Below, piece by piece: positions 48,505 through 59,743 of a stretch of DNA of 64,000 bases. The notes under the pieces were generated by a model. That model made no database searches. It was given only the letters and a program-made list of their open reading frames with translations, and was not told where the DNA came from. Origin of the DNA: Agaricus subrufescens (lineage: Eukaryota; Basidiomycota; Agaricomycetes; Agaricales; Agaricaceae); NCBI GenBank assembly GCA_029945375.1, contig CM057061.1:682001-746000 (forward strand), in the 5' to 3' direction. The first letter of the stretch is position 1; every line of letters starts with the position of its first letter. The position numbers and the translations under genes were made by a program.

Positions 48505-48710
48505 TAGGGTATCATCGTTGATTGTAGATTGGATTATTACATCGTAGCATTGGAACAAGAGTATAATACGAAATTTATGACATAGCAACTCAGATTTTAT
48601 TTATACTGAACCTTGTGGATTTGAGGATCTAGACAGCATCATTATGTCACCACGGAGATTGACGGAGCCTGGCTGGAATGAGGGCTTGTTGAGATCGTTC
48701 TGAACTTGTC
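48505..48710 (-). pseudogene. Relic of a psi-oxygenase (ppo) gene
   Basis: Two blocks resemble the intact ppo gene at 53710-58111 in the same orientation. Block 48507-48600 resembles the ppo 3' flank at about 53633-53710 (shared attacatcgtag and aataatac words). Block 48613-48706 resembles ppo exon 17 at about 55287-55370 (shared gacggagcc, gagggc and gagatcgt words). The sequence in between, about 1.5 kb in the intact gene, is missing. Substitutions and a small indel break any reading frame. It is most simply a decayed, internally deleted duplicate. Confidence 0.55.
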
Positions 48711-48959
48711 GACTCGAGTCGTGCTGGGTAGAAAGCCTGGAGACACCACAGAACGCAAAATCAATGTTGTAGAGAATCACCTCGAATTAAAAAAATTGTG
48801 ACTACTATTCGTCACGCTCCATACTGAGCGGTCAGATCGATCCGCTCTGTAATTATCAATCCTTTGTAAAGAAAGGATACTCTCCCTAATGGTCAAGCAT
48901 CAGGTATACCTTGATTTTCAACGAGAACCATCCAGCCATATATGATAAATTACGTAGTG
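48711..48959. other. Intergenic, no gene seen
   Basis: Remainder of the spacer before the NACHT gene 3' end. No recognisable similarity to the ppo gene beyond 48710 and no other feature. Confidence 0.4.
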
Positions 48960-51872
48960 CTACATGCCCCATTTAAGTTCGAGCGTCAACCAATAAGTCC
49001 ATTGCGACACATTATCCTTCGGATCAACAAATCCAACCTCGATACAACAACGTTGCGCCGAAGTCCACATAACCGGGGCGATGTGATCCGAGACAGTCCA
49101 GGCCCTCAATTGGCGTATCAGCCTATTGAAGCAAAAAGTACAATCACGATAACCAAAAGTGGTTGTCCAGTTTTGTTTCTCTCCTCGTAGACATCGACCC
49201 ACCCGTTCATGCTGTACAGCACGAGTTCAATAGGCGTTTGTAAATATGAATATTTTACTTACGCTGCAAGATGAATTCCATACATCAGGTAGAGCCGTTG
49301 GAACGGGGCGGCGGAACTGCATTTTAATAATGTGATCCTGAGAAATTGCATGTAACTTGATTGCTTTGGCAGGTATTTCCCTCAGTATGCCATGTCCCAT
49401 GAATTCGTGGCGTCGAGATTTATCCTTATGAATAATTTCAGTCACAAGCATGGAACAAACGGAGTATGGGACACTCACAAACACCAGGTCACACAATTCG
49501 GATAAGGGAAAATGCTCAGAAATTTGATTGAACCGAGTGGTTAAGAGCTTGATGTAGAACTTGTTCTGGAACACTGGATCTCTACGTTCTATTCCGGCTG
49601 CAACTTCTCCAATTGCCAGCTTATACATACTCAACCGGGTTCTCGCGTTGTCCCAGGTAGTTCCATCAAGAGCTGGCCAAGTAATTGGAATCGTACCTCC
49701 GGTACCGCTACCTTGAAGCAGTGTGCCATAACGAAGAGAATAATCCGAGGTGTGAGACGCAATACCATTGGGAGCTTCCTTTAACACTCTGTATGCACAT
49801 CGGATTTTAATTTGCCGAACCTCCTCAAGTGCGATGCCGGTGGAAAACTCGGATCTGCGTATGTGGTCGATGAACGATTTGTGAAAAGCTCTGGGTAGGT
49901 CCCTGTGGGCTGCGTGGCGTTGTGGAAAATGCAAGACAGAACGGAGGCGATTGAGGACCGCATAAGCTGCATCAGCTGTCATACCTAACCAATTGCACAG
50001 GACAATGAGGTTCTTCCCCCGTTCCAAGGCTGAATCCCAATCTGACGCCAGCACCAATAGAAGCCTTCGAGCGTATCCCATGATTCTGGGCGGAATATTA
50101 GATATGATTCGGGCGTACAGTGCATCAAGTAGAGCCATTGGATGTTCTTCTGGTGACACCTCAGACATTGGAAGCTCATCAATGACATTCAAAACTTCTG
50201 TGAGCTGCATAGCTGGGTCTCCAATACTCGAATCGCCGATGTATCTGATGACTGTTTGCGCATATGCAAATAGCCCGCCCGCGGCGTTTGCCAATTTCCA
50301 CAATCGCCGTTCATCAAGCCAATGTAGGTCGAGTAATTCCGACGCATTCCCGAGCTCAGTCAACTCGTAGCGAAGAAATCGTTCAACGTCCGCGCGAGCC
50401 TCGTCAGAATCGACAACAATCTCTTCCTTCTCGCAGATTGACATGACCCCTGATTTAGAAAAGAATGAAATAATGTGTGGTTCAGGGCGGCTGGCAATGA
50501 GCCATACAATGGGCGAGGAAGGATATGAGATACAGAAATCAGAAATAAGGCGGAGGAGCTCCACCTGAGGACGTGTACTGTTGCACTCATCAAGCCCATC
50601 AACGACGATCAACACGCGACCAGCAGAGTATAGTTCGGGATTGTGGAAGATTGACTGAATGATGAATCTCTTGAATTGCACAGCCATTGACGATTGAAGG
50701 AGGGATGGGTCAGAGTTGACCTCGTCCTCTATGAGCTGGCGATACGATTGCGATTTGGCAGCGAGTTGGTATGAAAGTGTGACGATAGTTTTCGTTCCAT
50801 CGTTGCGTCCGTTGACAGAGAGGAAGACCGACGCTTTGTAGGCCACCAAAAGCTGGGGCGACTCAGTGACGGTCTGCATGATGGCAGATTTTCCCACTCC
50901 AGCTGCACCGACCACCCAGCGCATCTTTTTGGTTCCGTCGCAGTGGGCAATAAAATGTAAGCATCGTTCGAGAATTTTCAAACGAGTACCGGGATGACAT
51001 CTTGGGGGTGGATCGCGAGCGGAGGAATCTGATGCTGCTCCAGGGATCGTTGCCTTCAGAAGGACATTCATGACTAGTAAAGTGGCAGTCAGTAGTGGTT
51101 CCGAAATAAATATGTTACTTACAGTTGGTTGGATTATAGTTAGTCGTCCACGTGACTAGCAGAGCTACTGTCAATATTGAAACCAAATGTGTAAAGTGAA
51201 CGTGTCTTACTGTTGCCCTTGTTGTCGATAAAGTTTGATCCCACAACAGAGAAATCATGCGCGTTGTTGAATATCTGTTGGCTCTGGTGCTGCGATGACG
51301 GGAGATCCGAAGTTGAAGATGTCTTTGAGCAAGTTAACATCATCACTCGCTAGTGAAATACAAAGGAGACTCACAGTTTGTTGCTCAAGAACTAAAGATT
51401 GCTGCAGAGGCGTCGCGGATGAGGATGATGGATGGTGGGACCGGGTTGAAGCTATGAGACCGGGAACATCGGTGACACAACCAGGCAATCCAGCATCTAA
51501 ATCCTGACTCGGAGTGCTGAGCTTGGGTGAAGGGTTCGAATTGCCGATGTTCATTGGTGTGAGTGGCCGCGAAACCTGCGAGAGCTGGTCACTAAACTCT
51601 TCTGGCGCTCTGTCAACACCAAGGTGATCGGTGGTTGGGTCACTGGGAGCGGGTAAACGAGAGATGCCAGGGGCAACATTCACGGCCTGCCTCGTCGGAG
51701 TACTACGTGTAAAAGAAGGACGAGAGGACAAAGCAGGAGGAGGGCTAAGATATGGGGAATGAAAAATGTCTGTATCATTGCACTGAGGGCTTGCTGGAAG
51801 TGCTTTTAGCAAACGTGAGGATGAGCGGTGGGGGCGTAAAAGCTGGTGAGTGCGGCAACTAAGCACAGGCAT
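48960..51872 (-). CDS. NACHT-domain NTPase (fungal NLR-like)
   Basis: Exons: 51375-51872, 51211-51289, 51123-51167, 49263-51073, 48960-49211; 894 residues. An N-terminal Ser/Pro-rich region (1-165) is followed by IFNNAHDFSVVGSNFIDNKG, the short lead-in common in Agaricomycete NACHT proteins. Next is RCHPGTRLKIL and the NTPase with Walker A GAAGVGKS (about 262-269) and Walker B VLIVVDGLDEC. The C-terminal half has no recognisable repeats (no WD40, ankyrin or TPR). The last exon is supported by a canonical 51-bp intron and an open frame but not by family knowledge. Such proteins are thought to act in non-self recognition or programmed cell death; this is inference. Confidence 0.83.
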
Positions 51873-52392
51873 GGGTCAAGTCACAGACTGGTAAGCCTAT
51901 TTGAGCTCTATTTAAGCTGCGCGATATAATATACTGTTCGGTACCAAGACTGCAGGCACGCGATCACAACGTGCCACCTAGTACAAAGAGGTATTAGCAA
52001 GATATCGGTTGTGACAGCACCTGGACAGCACAGATATTTGTAATTGGACGATATATCTCCGTATTTTCACAACAGCGATCGGTGCTGCACACAGAACCTC
52101 GTACCAGCACCGTAGTTCACCATGGATCTTACAGCAAGTTACAACACCATGGACGACTTCCCGCAGCATCTGGAAACACAGAATTTTCTAAATCTTATTT
52201 CATTTGAAACTCCGCCCCTCTATAACCAGGATATTAAACCGTAGACCGTTTAGAATAAATCAAGGCCAATAAACATAGGCAGGGATACAGATTGTAATTA
52301 TGAAATCATGATAGGATGGATAGTGTTTACAATCAGAACGGTTGATGCACGCACTTCTGCTAGTCATTGTGAGATGCCTGAAGATGATATTT
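51873..52392. other. Intergenic upstream of the NACHT gene
   Basis: Presumed promoter of the minus-strand NACHT gene. No ORF with support. Confidence 0.4.
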
Positions 52393-53013
52393 CCTCTATG
52401 TAATGAAGTGCAGGCTCGGGCTTCAGGCCCGAGCCGAGCCCGCTGGAGGGCCTGGGCTCGGCTTTGGCTCGGCTTGGGATATGAGCAGGCCCAAGCCCAG
52501 GGCCCGGGCCATCCCGGAGCGGGGTTTGAAGTTGAACTTATGGCATTGATTGCAGCTGCAGCTGCCAGTGCTCAGTGGGATCGGCAACCACTCAGAAAGC
52601 TTAGATAGTGATGTTGCCGATGCCACTACTTCTCATCAAAAGGGCGTCCACGCTGCCCATTTTGCTTGCTCTGGATTCTAATGACCGTGGGAAAGGCATT
52701 AAACTGACTCCCCACAATTGTTGACGACACACTTTGCCCCTAACACGATGAAAGCATATTAGAACATGCCCAAAAATGACGAGGACTGCCTACAAATAAG
52801 TGAAAACTGGACAGACCAAGCAAATTTGGAAGCCTCAAAAAAATCAGCTTGCCCGCTAACAAGCTAACAAGCCCGGGCTCAGGCCCGAGCCGAGCCGAGC
52901 CGAGCCGAGCCGAGCCGAGCCGAGCCCAAGCCCACCTGCCGGGCTCGGCTCAGCATTTTTGAAAGCCCGAGCCCTACAAAGCCGAGCCGAGCCCGCACTT
53001 CACTACCTCTATG
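52393..53013. mobile_element. hAT-type MITE with 8-bp target-site duplication
   Basis: The element (52401-53005, 605 bp) is flanked by a perfect 8-bp direct repeat, CCTCTATG, at 52393-52400 and 53006-53013. Its ends are inverted repeats: TAATGAAGTGCAGGCTCGG on the left and the complement of TAGTGAAGTGCGGGCTCGG on the right, 17 of 19 matching. Subterminal sequence is rich in GGCTCGG/CCGAGCC words in both orientations. No transposase-like ORF is present, so it is non-autonomous. An 8-bp duplication and subterminal repeats are typical of the hAT superfamily. The intact duplication implies fairly recent insertion. Confidence 0.8.
52886..52926. repeat. GAGCC pentanucleotide tandem repeat inside the MITE
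   Basis: About eight consecutive CGAGC/GAGCC units with no interruption, in the right subterminal region of the element. Shorter runs of the same unit occur near both ends, so the array probably grew by slippage from the subterminal motif. Confidence 0.85.
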
Positions 53014-53709
53014 TATCAACGGCTGCCAGACAGCAGCGAGCAACCACATCGAGAATACGCACGGACTGGCTCAACAAGTACAGGGAAATATTTGAGAACG
53101 AGGACAGTGTAAGTAGTCTACGCGTCTCTCTCTGCTTATGTCTACCTGTGTTATCTGCTTGTCGATTAGTATGCCAAAATCTCTGCCTATCTGAATAGTA
53201 GTTTTTCTATCAGACTTGTATAACTCCGCCTCGTGATACCAAAATTTCGCTTCTGTCACCCTGTGTTACCCGTGAATACGAGTTTACTTAGGTCGAGGCG
53301 ACGAAAGGTTGTCTAACAACGAATTAATAACTAACTAAGGTCTACTGTAGTTTGGGACACAGCTTATATACGTGTAGAATCACTATAGATGAGTCATAAT
53401 GCCAGCATTACGAGTCGGGTTACGAGTCAGAAGAGAAAATGAGACAGTATACTATATACGGTAGGGGAAATTTTAATAACGAGTCATAACACCCTGTCTC
53501 TTTACCTTCTCCCTTCGCCGCAATTCGAACCTTGGTAGTGGTCAAGATCATCTATCGTCACATGTATTCACTTTAAATGCACTCGTCTTAGGCTAACTTT
53601 GGCCAACGTTCACAACACGTCTTTAGTACTTCAGGGTATCATTATAGATCAAGTCATTACATCGTAGTACTGAAGCAAGGACATAATACAAAATTCAGAA
53701 CAAAACATC
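53014..53709. other. Intergenic 3' of ppo
   Basis: No supported gene. A short plus-strand frame crosses the MITE right end (to 53198) but is not protein-like. Several GAGTCAT/GAGTCGG words occur at 53390-53490 without clear repeat structure. Confidence 0.4.
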
Positions 53710-56700
53710 TCAAGCATCGTATTGAATCGTAAGAGACGTCGGCCAGGGCGAAATGAAGAAGTCGGCATCGAGATAGGCAAAGTGATATTGAGGGTGGCTG
53801 CGCTCGCTGAACCTCTTGAGTTTACCAGAGTTTCCAGGAGCACGCCTGACGTTGTTGTAGGCGTAGATAGCACGGAGGACTTCGGCAGTGATCTAGTTTT
53901 ATTTTTTTTTCATGAGTGTCAGTTTCACTTTGAGTCTCGAGGATTGTAGACTGACCTTGACAGTCAAAGTTTCACCAAGGTATGAAAGAGGACCGTCACC
54001 GAAGACGTAGGCAGATTTTGATCGTGAGGTATCGATACTGGAAGGTTGAGAGAACACCTTGTCCTATATTACACACGAGGTTAGATTTAAAGCATCAGAA
54101 TATTCATTACTTTGGTCACATACATTTAGGTGTGCAGCACCGACGTCAGCGAAGACCCGGTCACCCTTCTTCAAGGCTACACCACCAACAGTTTGGTCCT
54201 TTGTGGACACACGGTAAAAGCCCTGCATGGGAGGGTCAAGGCCTGCATCCGAGAATTATATATTAGATACATCGAGGAAGAGTTGCACTTGGTCAACTTA
54301 CGCAGGCCCTCATAAACAAATCCAGTAAAGGCATGAGGATCATCATGGTGAGCGAGTTTCTTCATAGTCGCATCCTGGTCACTTCCGAGGTAGAGGTTGA
54401 TAACATTGGTCAAAGTCAAAGAAAGGCCGACGGAAGAAACCATGATTGCCAAGATAGTATTCGCGAGCTGGTTGGTAGAATGGCCAAGTTCGTAAAGTTT
54501 CGTAACAATTTCGTGGTGCTCGGCGGCGCGCTTAGGCTTATTGAAGAGGGAAGAGACTGCACCGATGAAGCCGTTGAGCTGTACCATTGTTAGATGAGAG
54601 GTGCTAGGATGAGAATTGGCGCAGTTTGACGCACCGAATGGCCAACACCAAGATTAGTTTCAATGTGTCTTAGTAGGTCCTTGATGTATCCCTCTACTTT
54701 GTACTGCAAAACCCGGACCTTTGAAGGTTCGATATCAATGAAGATGAACCTATGGACCGGTATTGAGACCAACAGTCATATATAGGACGCAAGAAGGCTG
54801 CTTACGTGTAGATCTCGCTCAAGATGTTGAACAACTCCCCAGCGGTATAAGCACCATGGTGCTCTTTCGTCTTTAGTTGAATGCCAGCCTAGAACATTGA
54901 ATCACGAGATTACTATACACTCAACCTCCAAGAACAAAACCTTTTACATACCAAGTCTGTCGCGGCCCAGTGGATAGGAAGTTCCCGGACAACGCACGAG
55001 ATAATATCAATGCCGAATGTCTTGTTACCAACCAAGGCAAACGAGTGATCGAGGATGAGCTTCTGAGTCGTTTCATAGAAGTAACGACCAATATTGTCAA
55101 CCAACTGTGGCGAACCACTGATGACATTGATGACATCGTTCTTTGTCTTTTCATCGTCGAGGGGATAGAATCTACTCAAAGAAATAAACCTTCTGAATTA
55201 CTTCAAGACAAAAGAGCGCCACACGTACCCAGTGCCCTTGATGACACGCGAAGCATGGTCCCTGTAGGGAATATCAAAGTCTGCGGGAGACTTGAGGATC
55301 TTGACAACATCATTATAATCACTGAAAGCGACGGAGCCCGACTGGAGCGAGGGCCTGCTGAGATCGTACTGGTCAAGGACCTTGAGTTCGGTAAGGTGAG
55401 TCTTCATTGCGTCAGGTGTCATAAAGGGGAAGAATGTATAGACACTGTTCTCTGTATAGTGGTCAGGAAGTGTGCGAAGCAAGAGTTTGCCCATTTGGCT
55501 TCCGAAACCGAAAGCTTTGGGATCACGTTGACAGTCAGCGAAACCCCAAGCTGTGAGATTGTAAGGAGTGAAATCATGAGTGTAGAAGCGATCTCCACGA
55601 GTGAGCGCAATGGCGTCACTCAAGATAGCACGACTAACAGTGTATCCTAAAGTGCTGGTTAGAAAAAAGAGCTGGGTTGGATCTTCTTGACTACTCACCT
55701 GGGCAAAGACCAGCTCCAGGCATGACGGGCTTAGCCTCTTCGGCTTGCAAGCCAACGTAAAGCTCCAAGTTTTCAATGTCACCATAGAGTTTCTGAGCAG
55801 CGTCAGCAACTTCGGGGTTAGAATTCCAATCGAGGAAGGTCTCGAATGCTGCGCGGTATTTAGCTTCTTGATGTATGATCAACAAGGGTGAGAAGCTCAC
55901 GTTTAAGACCAATGAATTTTCTGAACTCATTCAAAGTACAAACACCCCAAGCACGGCTCTGTTCAAGACCCATAACTTCATGCAAACGCATGCAACCTGA
56001 AATAATGATCAGCCTCACCCCCTTCTATCATTGTAAAATATCAACCCACCTGGGATACCACGAGCTCCAAAAGCAGCTGCAGGATCCTCAGTGCTAGACA
56101 AACAAAAATTTAATATCAGAAAGTCAATTTATGACGTCAATCCACATACGCATTATGAAGGATATCGGCAAGATCCTCATCGCGGAAGGTACCATCGGCT
56201 TGGCGCTTAAGCCCTCCAAAAGTCCAAGCAGTATGATCTGATCGGGAATTCAGCAATTTCCTGGCCGCCTGTTTGAAATCGTCTGTAGTAATATCGTCTG
56301 GGTTGGCATTCTCCCCAAAGACAGTGTGGAATGCTGTCATAGTCCATTCTTCATCCTGCTTGCTAGTAGTGGCGTGCCAGCGGTAAAGGCAGTTGAACTA
56401 AGTCCATTGATCAACAGAAATTCCAATAATAAGGCGATATCACACACTAACCTCGACACTAACAACATTACCCTTACCACGCTCATAAAGGGAGTGATCT
56501 TCCTCACGGAATTCCTGTTTACACAGGGTCAATAAAGTTCCTTTGGCAGATAGATGAACCTACGTCAAAGGGCGTTAAACTCCAAGTATTCCCAGTGCGA
56601 ACGAGTCCCAAGATAGCGGATAGATAATCCGAGAAAACAACTATGCCACAAAAACAATTAGCAACTCATCGTAGTCGAAAGACAAAAATGACTTACCCAT

Positions 56701-58111
56701 CGCATACCAGCCACAGTTGATCAATCTGCCAGTCTGGAAGATCTCTTCATCCTGAGCGGCGCGTTTATCGGGAGTCAAAGTAGCGGGGTCTTTATAAGTA
56801 CCCCTTTCATTGATCTCGAAAAGTCGCTTCGCAATGTACTGAACCACATGATTGAGCAAGTTCAAACCTTATGCGAGCAAAAAAGAACAAACATTGTGGT
56901 TGCGGTTGAAGAGAACGAGGATAGTGCAGACCGCCGGTGGGAGGAAAAGAAGACGGTCTTCTCCAAAGGTATCGGGGTGCAAATAGCCGAGACCATTGTA
57001 TGCTCGAACTTTAGCTTGCACATCGGCGTTATGTCCATATAAGGGTGACAAATCAACGTAAGAAGAAGTTTCGTTGATGTTAACATCCCTGTGAGACGTT
57101 CGGAAAACGCTAATGATTGATGATCAATAAAAACATGTGGGAAACCCGAAAGGTAGTTCATGTACCTGTGAATGACAAGCGCAGCAAACGCGAACATCAT
57201 CGAAGAGAGCCCGCCTGGATGCTTGACAAACTGAAAGGCCTACGTCAGGACAAGCTCCAAAAACGCGTCAATATCGCACAAACCTTTTCACGACGCAACA
57301 ACCTTACAGAACATCAATACAAGAATCACCGAAGCGCCACATTACATCCACTTACGTGTCGAAGACAAGACCGGGATCCGGCAATTGGTCGGCTGGTAGA
57401 GGATGAGTCTGTTGAACGGAACGTGAGTAAGGTAGGCCAGCCTAGAAGCCAGTTAGTTGCAGGACTCTGCGCTCAATCAGTGGAGCCATACCCTGCCTAG
57501 GTCAGGCAAGTCAGGATTGTTCCAGGATCCATCAGCGGCACGCCAAGCATACTTCGGCCCTAGAGCTGTCACGGCGGGATGCGACAGGTCGCTGTAGACT
57601 AGTACGACCCACTGTGAACATAGTTCAACCGAGAACAAAAGGCGAGAACCCACGGAGTTTGATAATCTTATTCTTCGCCATTGTTGCCATGTTGCCTTCT
57701 GGCATGTTGGCTACGAAGTTGAGAGCATGCTCGAGCTAATGATACTCATTGAGTGGGTTATTCACACGCGCGCAGGAATGATACTAACGAAGAATTTCCT
57801 GTCATCTATCGCGTCCTTATGCCTGATCAAGTCCAGGATAGCGGACTGTAGGAACTGTTAGAGGCAGAAAGTCGAAGCATACCGCGCACTTACGAGGGCA
57901 CCAGGCTGTGAGATAGCACCCCGCTTCAACTGGTCGTGCAAAATAACAAGGGACTTGGGGACGGGCGGGGGTACAAATTCATCATTGCCGCCAGTCTGAA
58001 CATGGAATCGCTCAGTAAGCTCTACCCTCAAGAACAGAATGCCAAACCTACACCATTAGCAGAGGAGGTGCTGGGTTGACGAGCGAAGATACCAGAGAGT
58101 CTCTTGGACAT
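53710..58111 (-). CDS. Psi-producing oxygenase (Ppo): heme dioxygenase fused to a P450-like domain lacking the heme cysteine
   Basis: 24 exons, first 58052-58111, last 53710-53892; 1048 residues. Exon 7 (57284-57302) is 19 nt. The N-terminal cyclooxygenase-like domain oxidises linoleic or oleic acid to hydroperoxides. It carries LGRAGLPYSRSV, ETSSYVDLSPLYG, the distal-His region LVIHSVFRT, and catalytic YRWH (Tyr367, His370). The C-terminal P450-like domain carries FNKPKRAAEHH, FVYEGLRLDPP, RVSTKDQTVGG and FGDGPLSYLGE. That last motif normally contains the heme-ligating Cys; here Tyr980 replaces it. The codon is TAC at 53977-53979 on the complementary strand, in an exon that joins cleanly. 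The dioxygenase may be active but the P450 isomerase is probably not, as in Aspergillus PpoC, whose cysteine is also replaced. Confidence 0.92.
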
Positions 58112-58506
58112 GGTGCGGGTACTGCAGTAAGATACAAAGCTGCAAAGATGCCCCCCACGTCCCGTGGGCTGGCTTTAAATACAATCAGTGAACCGAACAA
58201 GAGGGTGCTTCTTGCCGGAAAGAATCATGAGAGCCGGTGCCATATTCTAAGCATCTGACAGGATGAACGGACGATAATGATGGAGTTAACCGGAAAAGGA
58301 AGGAGCTGTCACTCGAAGAATGGCGCGGACAGTGAAAATGAGCTCCATGGGTGATGCCTGGGTAACGCCATTGTAATAACTCTCCGTCCTGACATAAGAT
58401 TTCACAGGCCCGGCTTTCGAAATGAAATGACATCAACAGCAGACACGTCTCATGGATCGCACCGCTCCGACGCGCAAAGAGGAGCCGAAAATCAAGTAGA
58501 TTCGAA
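58112..58506. promoter_or_regulatory. Upstream region of ppo
   Basis: 395 bp between the ppo start and the coatomer epsilon 3' end, both on the minus strand. No recognisable element. Confidence 0.35.
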
Positions 58507-59607
58507 TCAGGCGGGGGCACTGGCTAAAGGAGGTACAGTAAACTTGGCAACTGCTTGATCAAATGTCTCCGCTTTCTGCGAGACGTCTTGAACCGCAGGG
58601 TGGTCTGGATGCCGATTGAGTATTTGACTTTTCGGCGAAGTCAGCGGCTGTCACAATCAAAAGCTAAATGGAAGCACTCACGTCCACAGTTCCTCCACTT
58701 CGGCCTTTTTCGTCGTGCCTAATCCTCCAACAACAGCATAGGCTGCCATGGCCTCCGGATCATCCTTCTGTTGTTCTAGTGACTCCTCCAGGTCCGATTT
58801 CGCTTCTTGTAACTCGTTGCGGAGTATCCTTGTCACGCCTCTCGATGTAAGGATGTGGGGAGATGATAATGAAGGATTGGCCAGTTGCTCAGTATAAAAT
58901 GCGCTGGAGTTGGTATATGCATCACGACCGGTTGCGAGACCGATGGTGGATTCGATAAGCTGCAGCAAAAGGTCATCCTCTGCCCAGCGTTTCGCGCGTT
59001 CGAATTGCCGTTTAGCCAAATCCGGTCGGTTAATTGAGATAAAGATTTGGACGATGACAGCAACCCTGTCATACGGGTTAAGATAAGCGCAGATATGGGC
59101 TTACCGGAACAGGTACTCACGCTTCCAAATCCTCTGTATCGGTCCCCAGTGTTTCGAGGGCTTCCTCAATTTCTCCTTCTCGAGCAAACGCTGTTCCAGC
59201 AAGCACTTTAACAAGCGCGTTGTCCCTCTCATCGTCTTCTGCATCCCCACTCTCGACCTCAACCGACAAGTCGCGTAGTTCTTCAAGTGCAGACTCCTTA
59301 GCCTCTGCCTCTGAGGCACCAACATAACGCGCGAGAGACGAGGCCGCCTTCACCGCTACGCTTTCAGGTGCTCCCTCCAGGAGATTGAGAGCATCCTGAG
59401 TTCTCCGAAGTGCAATCAAGGCACGAGCCTTAAAGAGCAGAGTGCGCGTGTAATCTGGCGAGTTGGGATCAGGGAGCGGGAGATCGGCGAGCGTGCCATA
59501 AGCACCTGGACAAAGCAGCGTCAGAGGAGATTGTTTTCTGAGCACACGAAACGGTGCGCACCGAGGAAGAACTGCTGCTTGACGTGATACAATTCTGAGG
59601 AATCCAT
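58507..59607 (-). CDS. SEC28: Coatomer epsilon subunit (COPI)
   Basis: Structural subunit of the COPI coat for Golgi-to-ER retrograde transport. Exons: 59562-59607, 59121-59505, 58682-59065, 58507-58627; 311 residues, the family's usual length. It starts MDSSELYHVKQQFFLGAY, with the L-Y-x-V-(K/R)-x-x-(F/Y)-x-x-G-x-Y pattern of epsilon-COP. The rest is all-helical TPR-like (ARALIALRRTQDALNLLEG, INRPDLAKRQFERAKRWAED, HPDHPAVQDVSQKAETFDQA). It is head to head with the F-box gene starting at 59744. A truncated duplicate lies at 63317-63719. Confidence 0.93.
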
Positions 59608-59743
59608 GGATAACTGTTAATTGAGATCAGATTCAGCACTGCGAAGCCACGACGAGCTTGCTTACCAATCAATCACATGATCTAATGTTCGCTAGTACTG
59701 AAAGGTACTTCCACAAGATACATCCTCCGAGTGCTCTCCAAAG
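59608..59743. promoter_or_regulatory. Short bidirectional promoter, coatomer epsilon / F-box gene
   Basis: 136 bp between divergent start codons. The same segment is duplicated at 63720-63851 together with parts of both flanking genes. Confidence 0.5.

Noticed and set aside
52342..53198. A plus-strand gene interrupted by the MITE
   Set aside because: Joining the flanks across the target site gives only a short frame with no recognisable protein and no splice support.
54970..55650. Plus-strand 226-residue ORF opposite ppo exons 17-18
   Set aside because: The opposite strand encodes conserved Ppo sequence with spliced frame continuity; this is a shadow.
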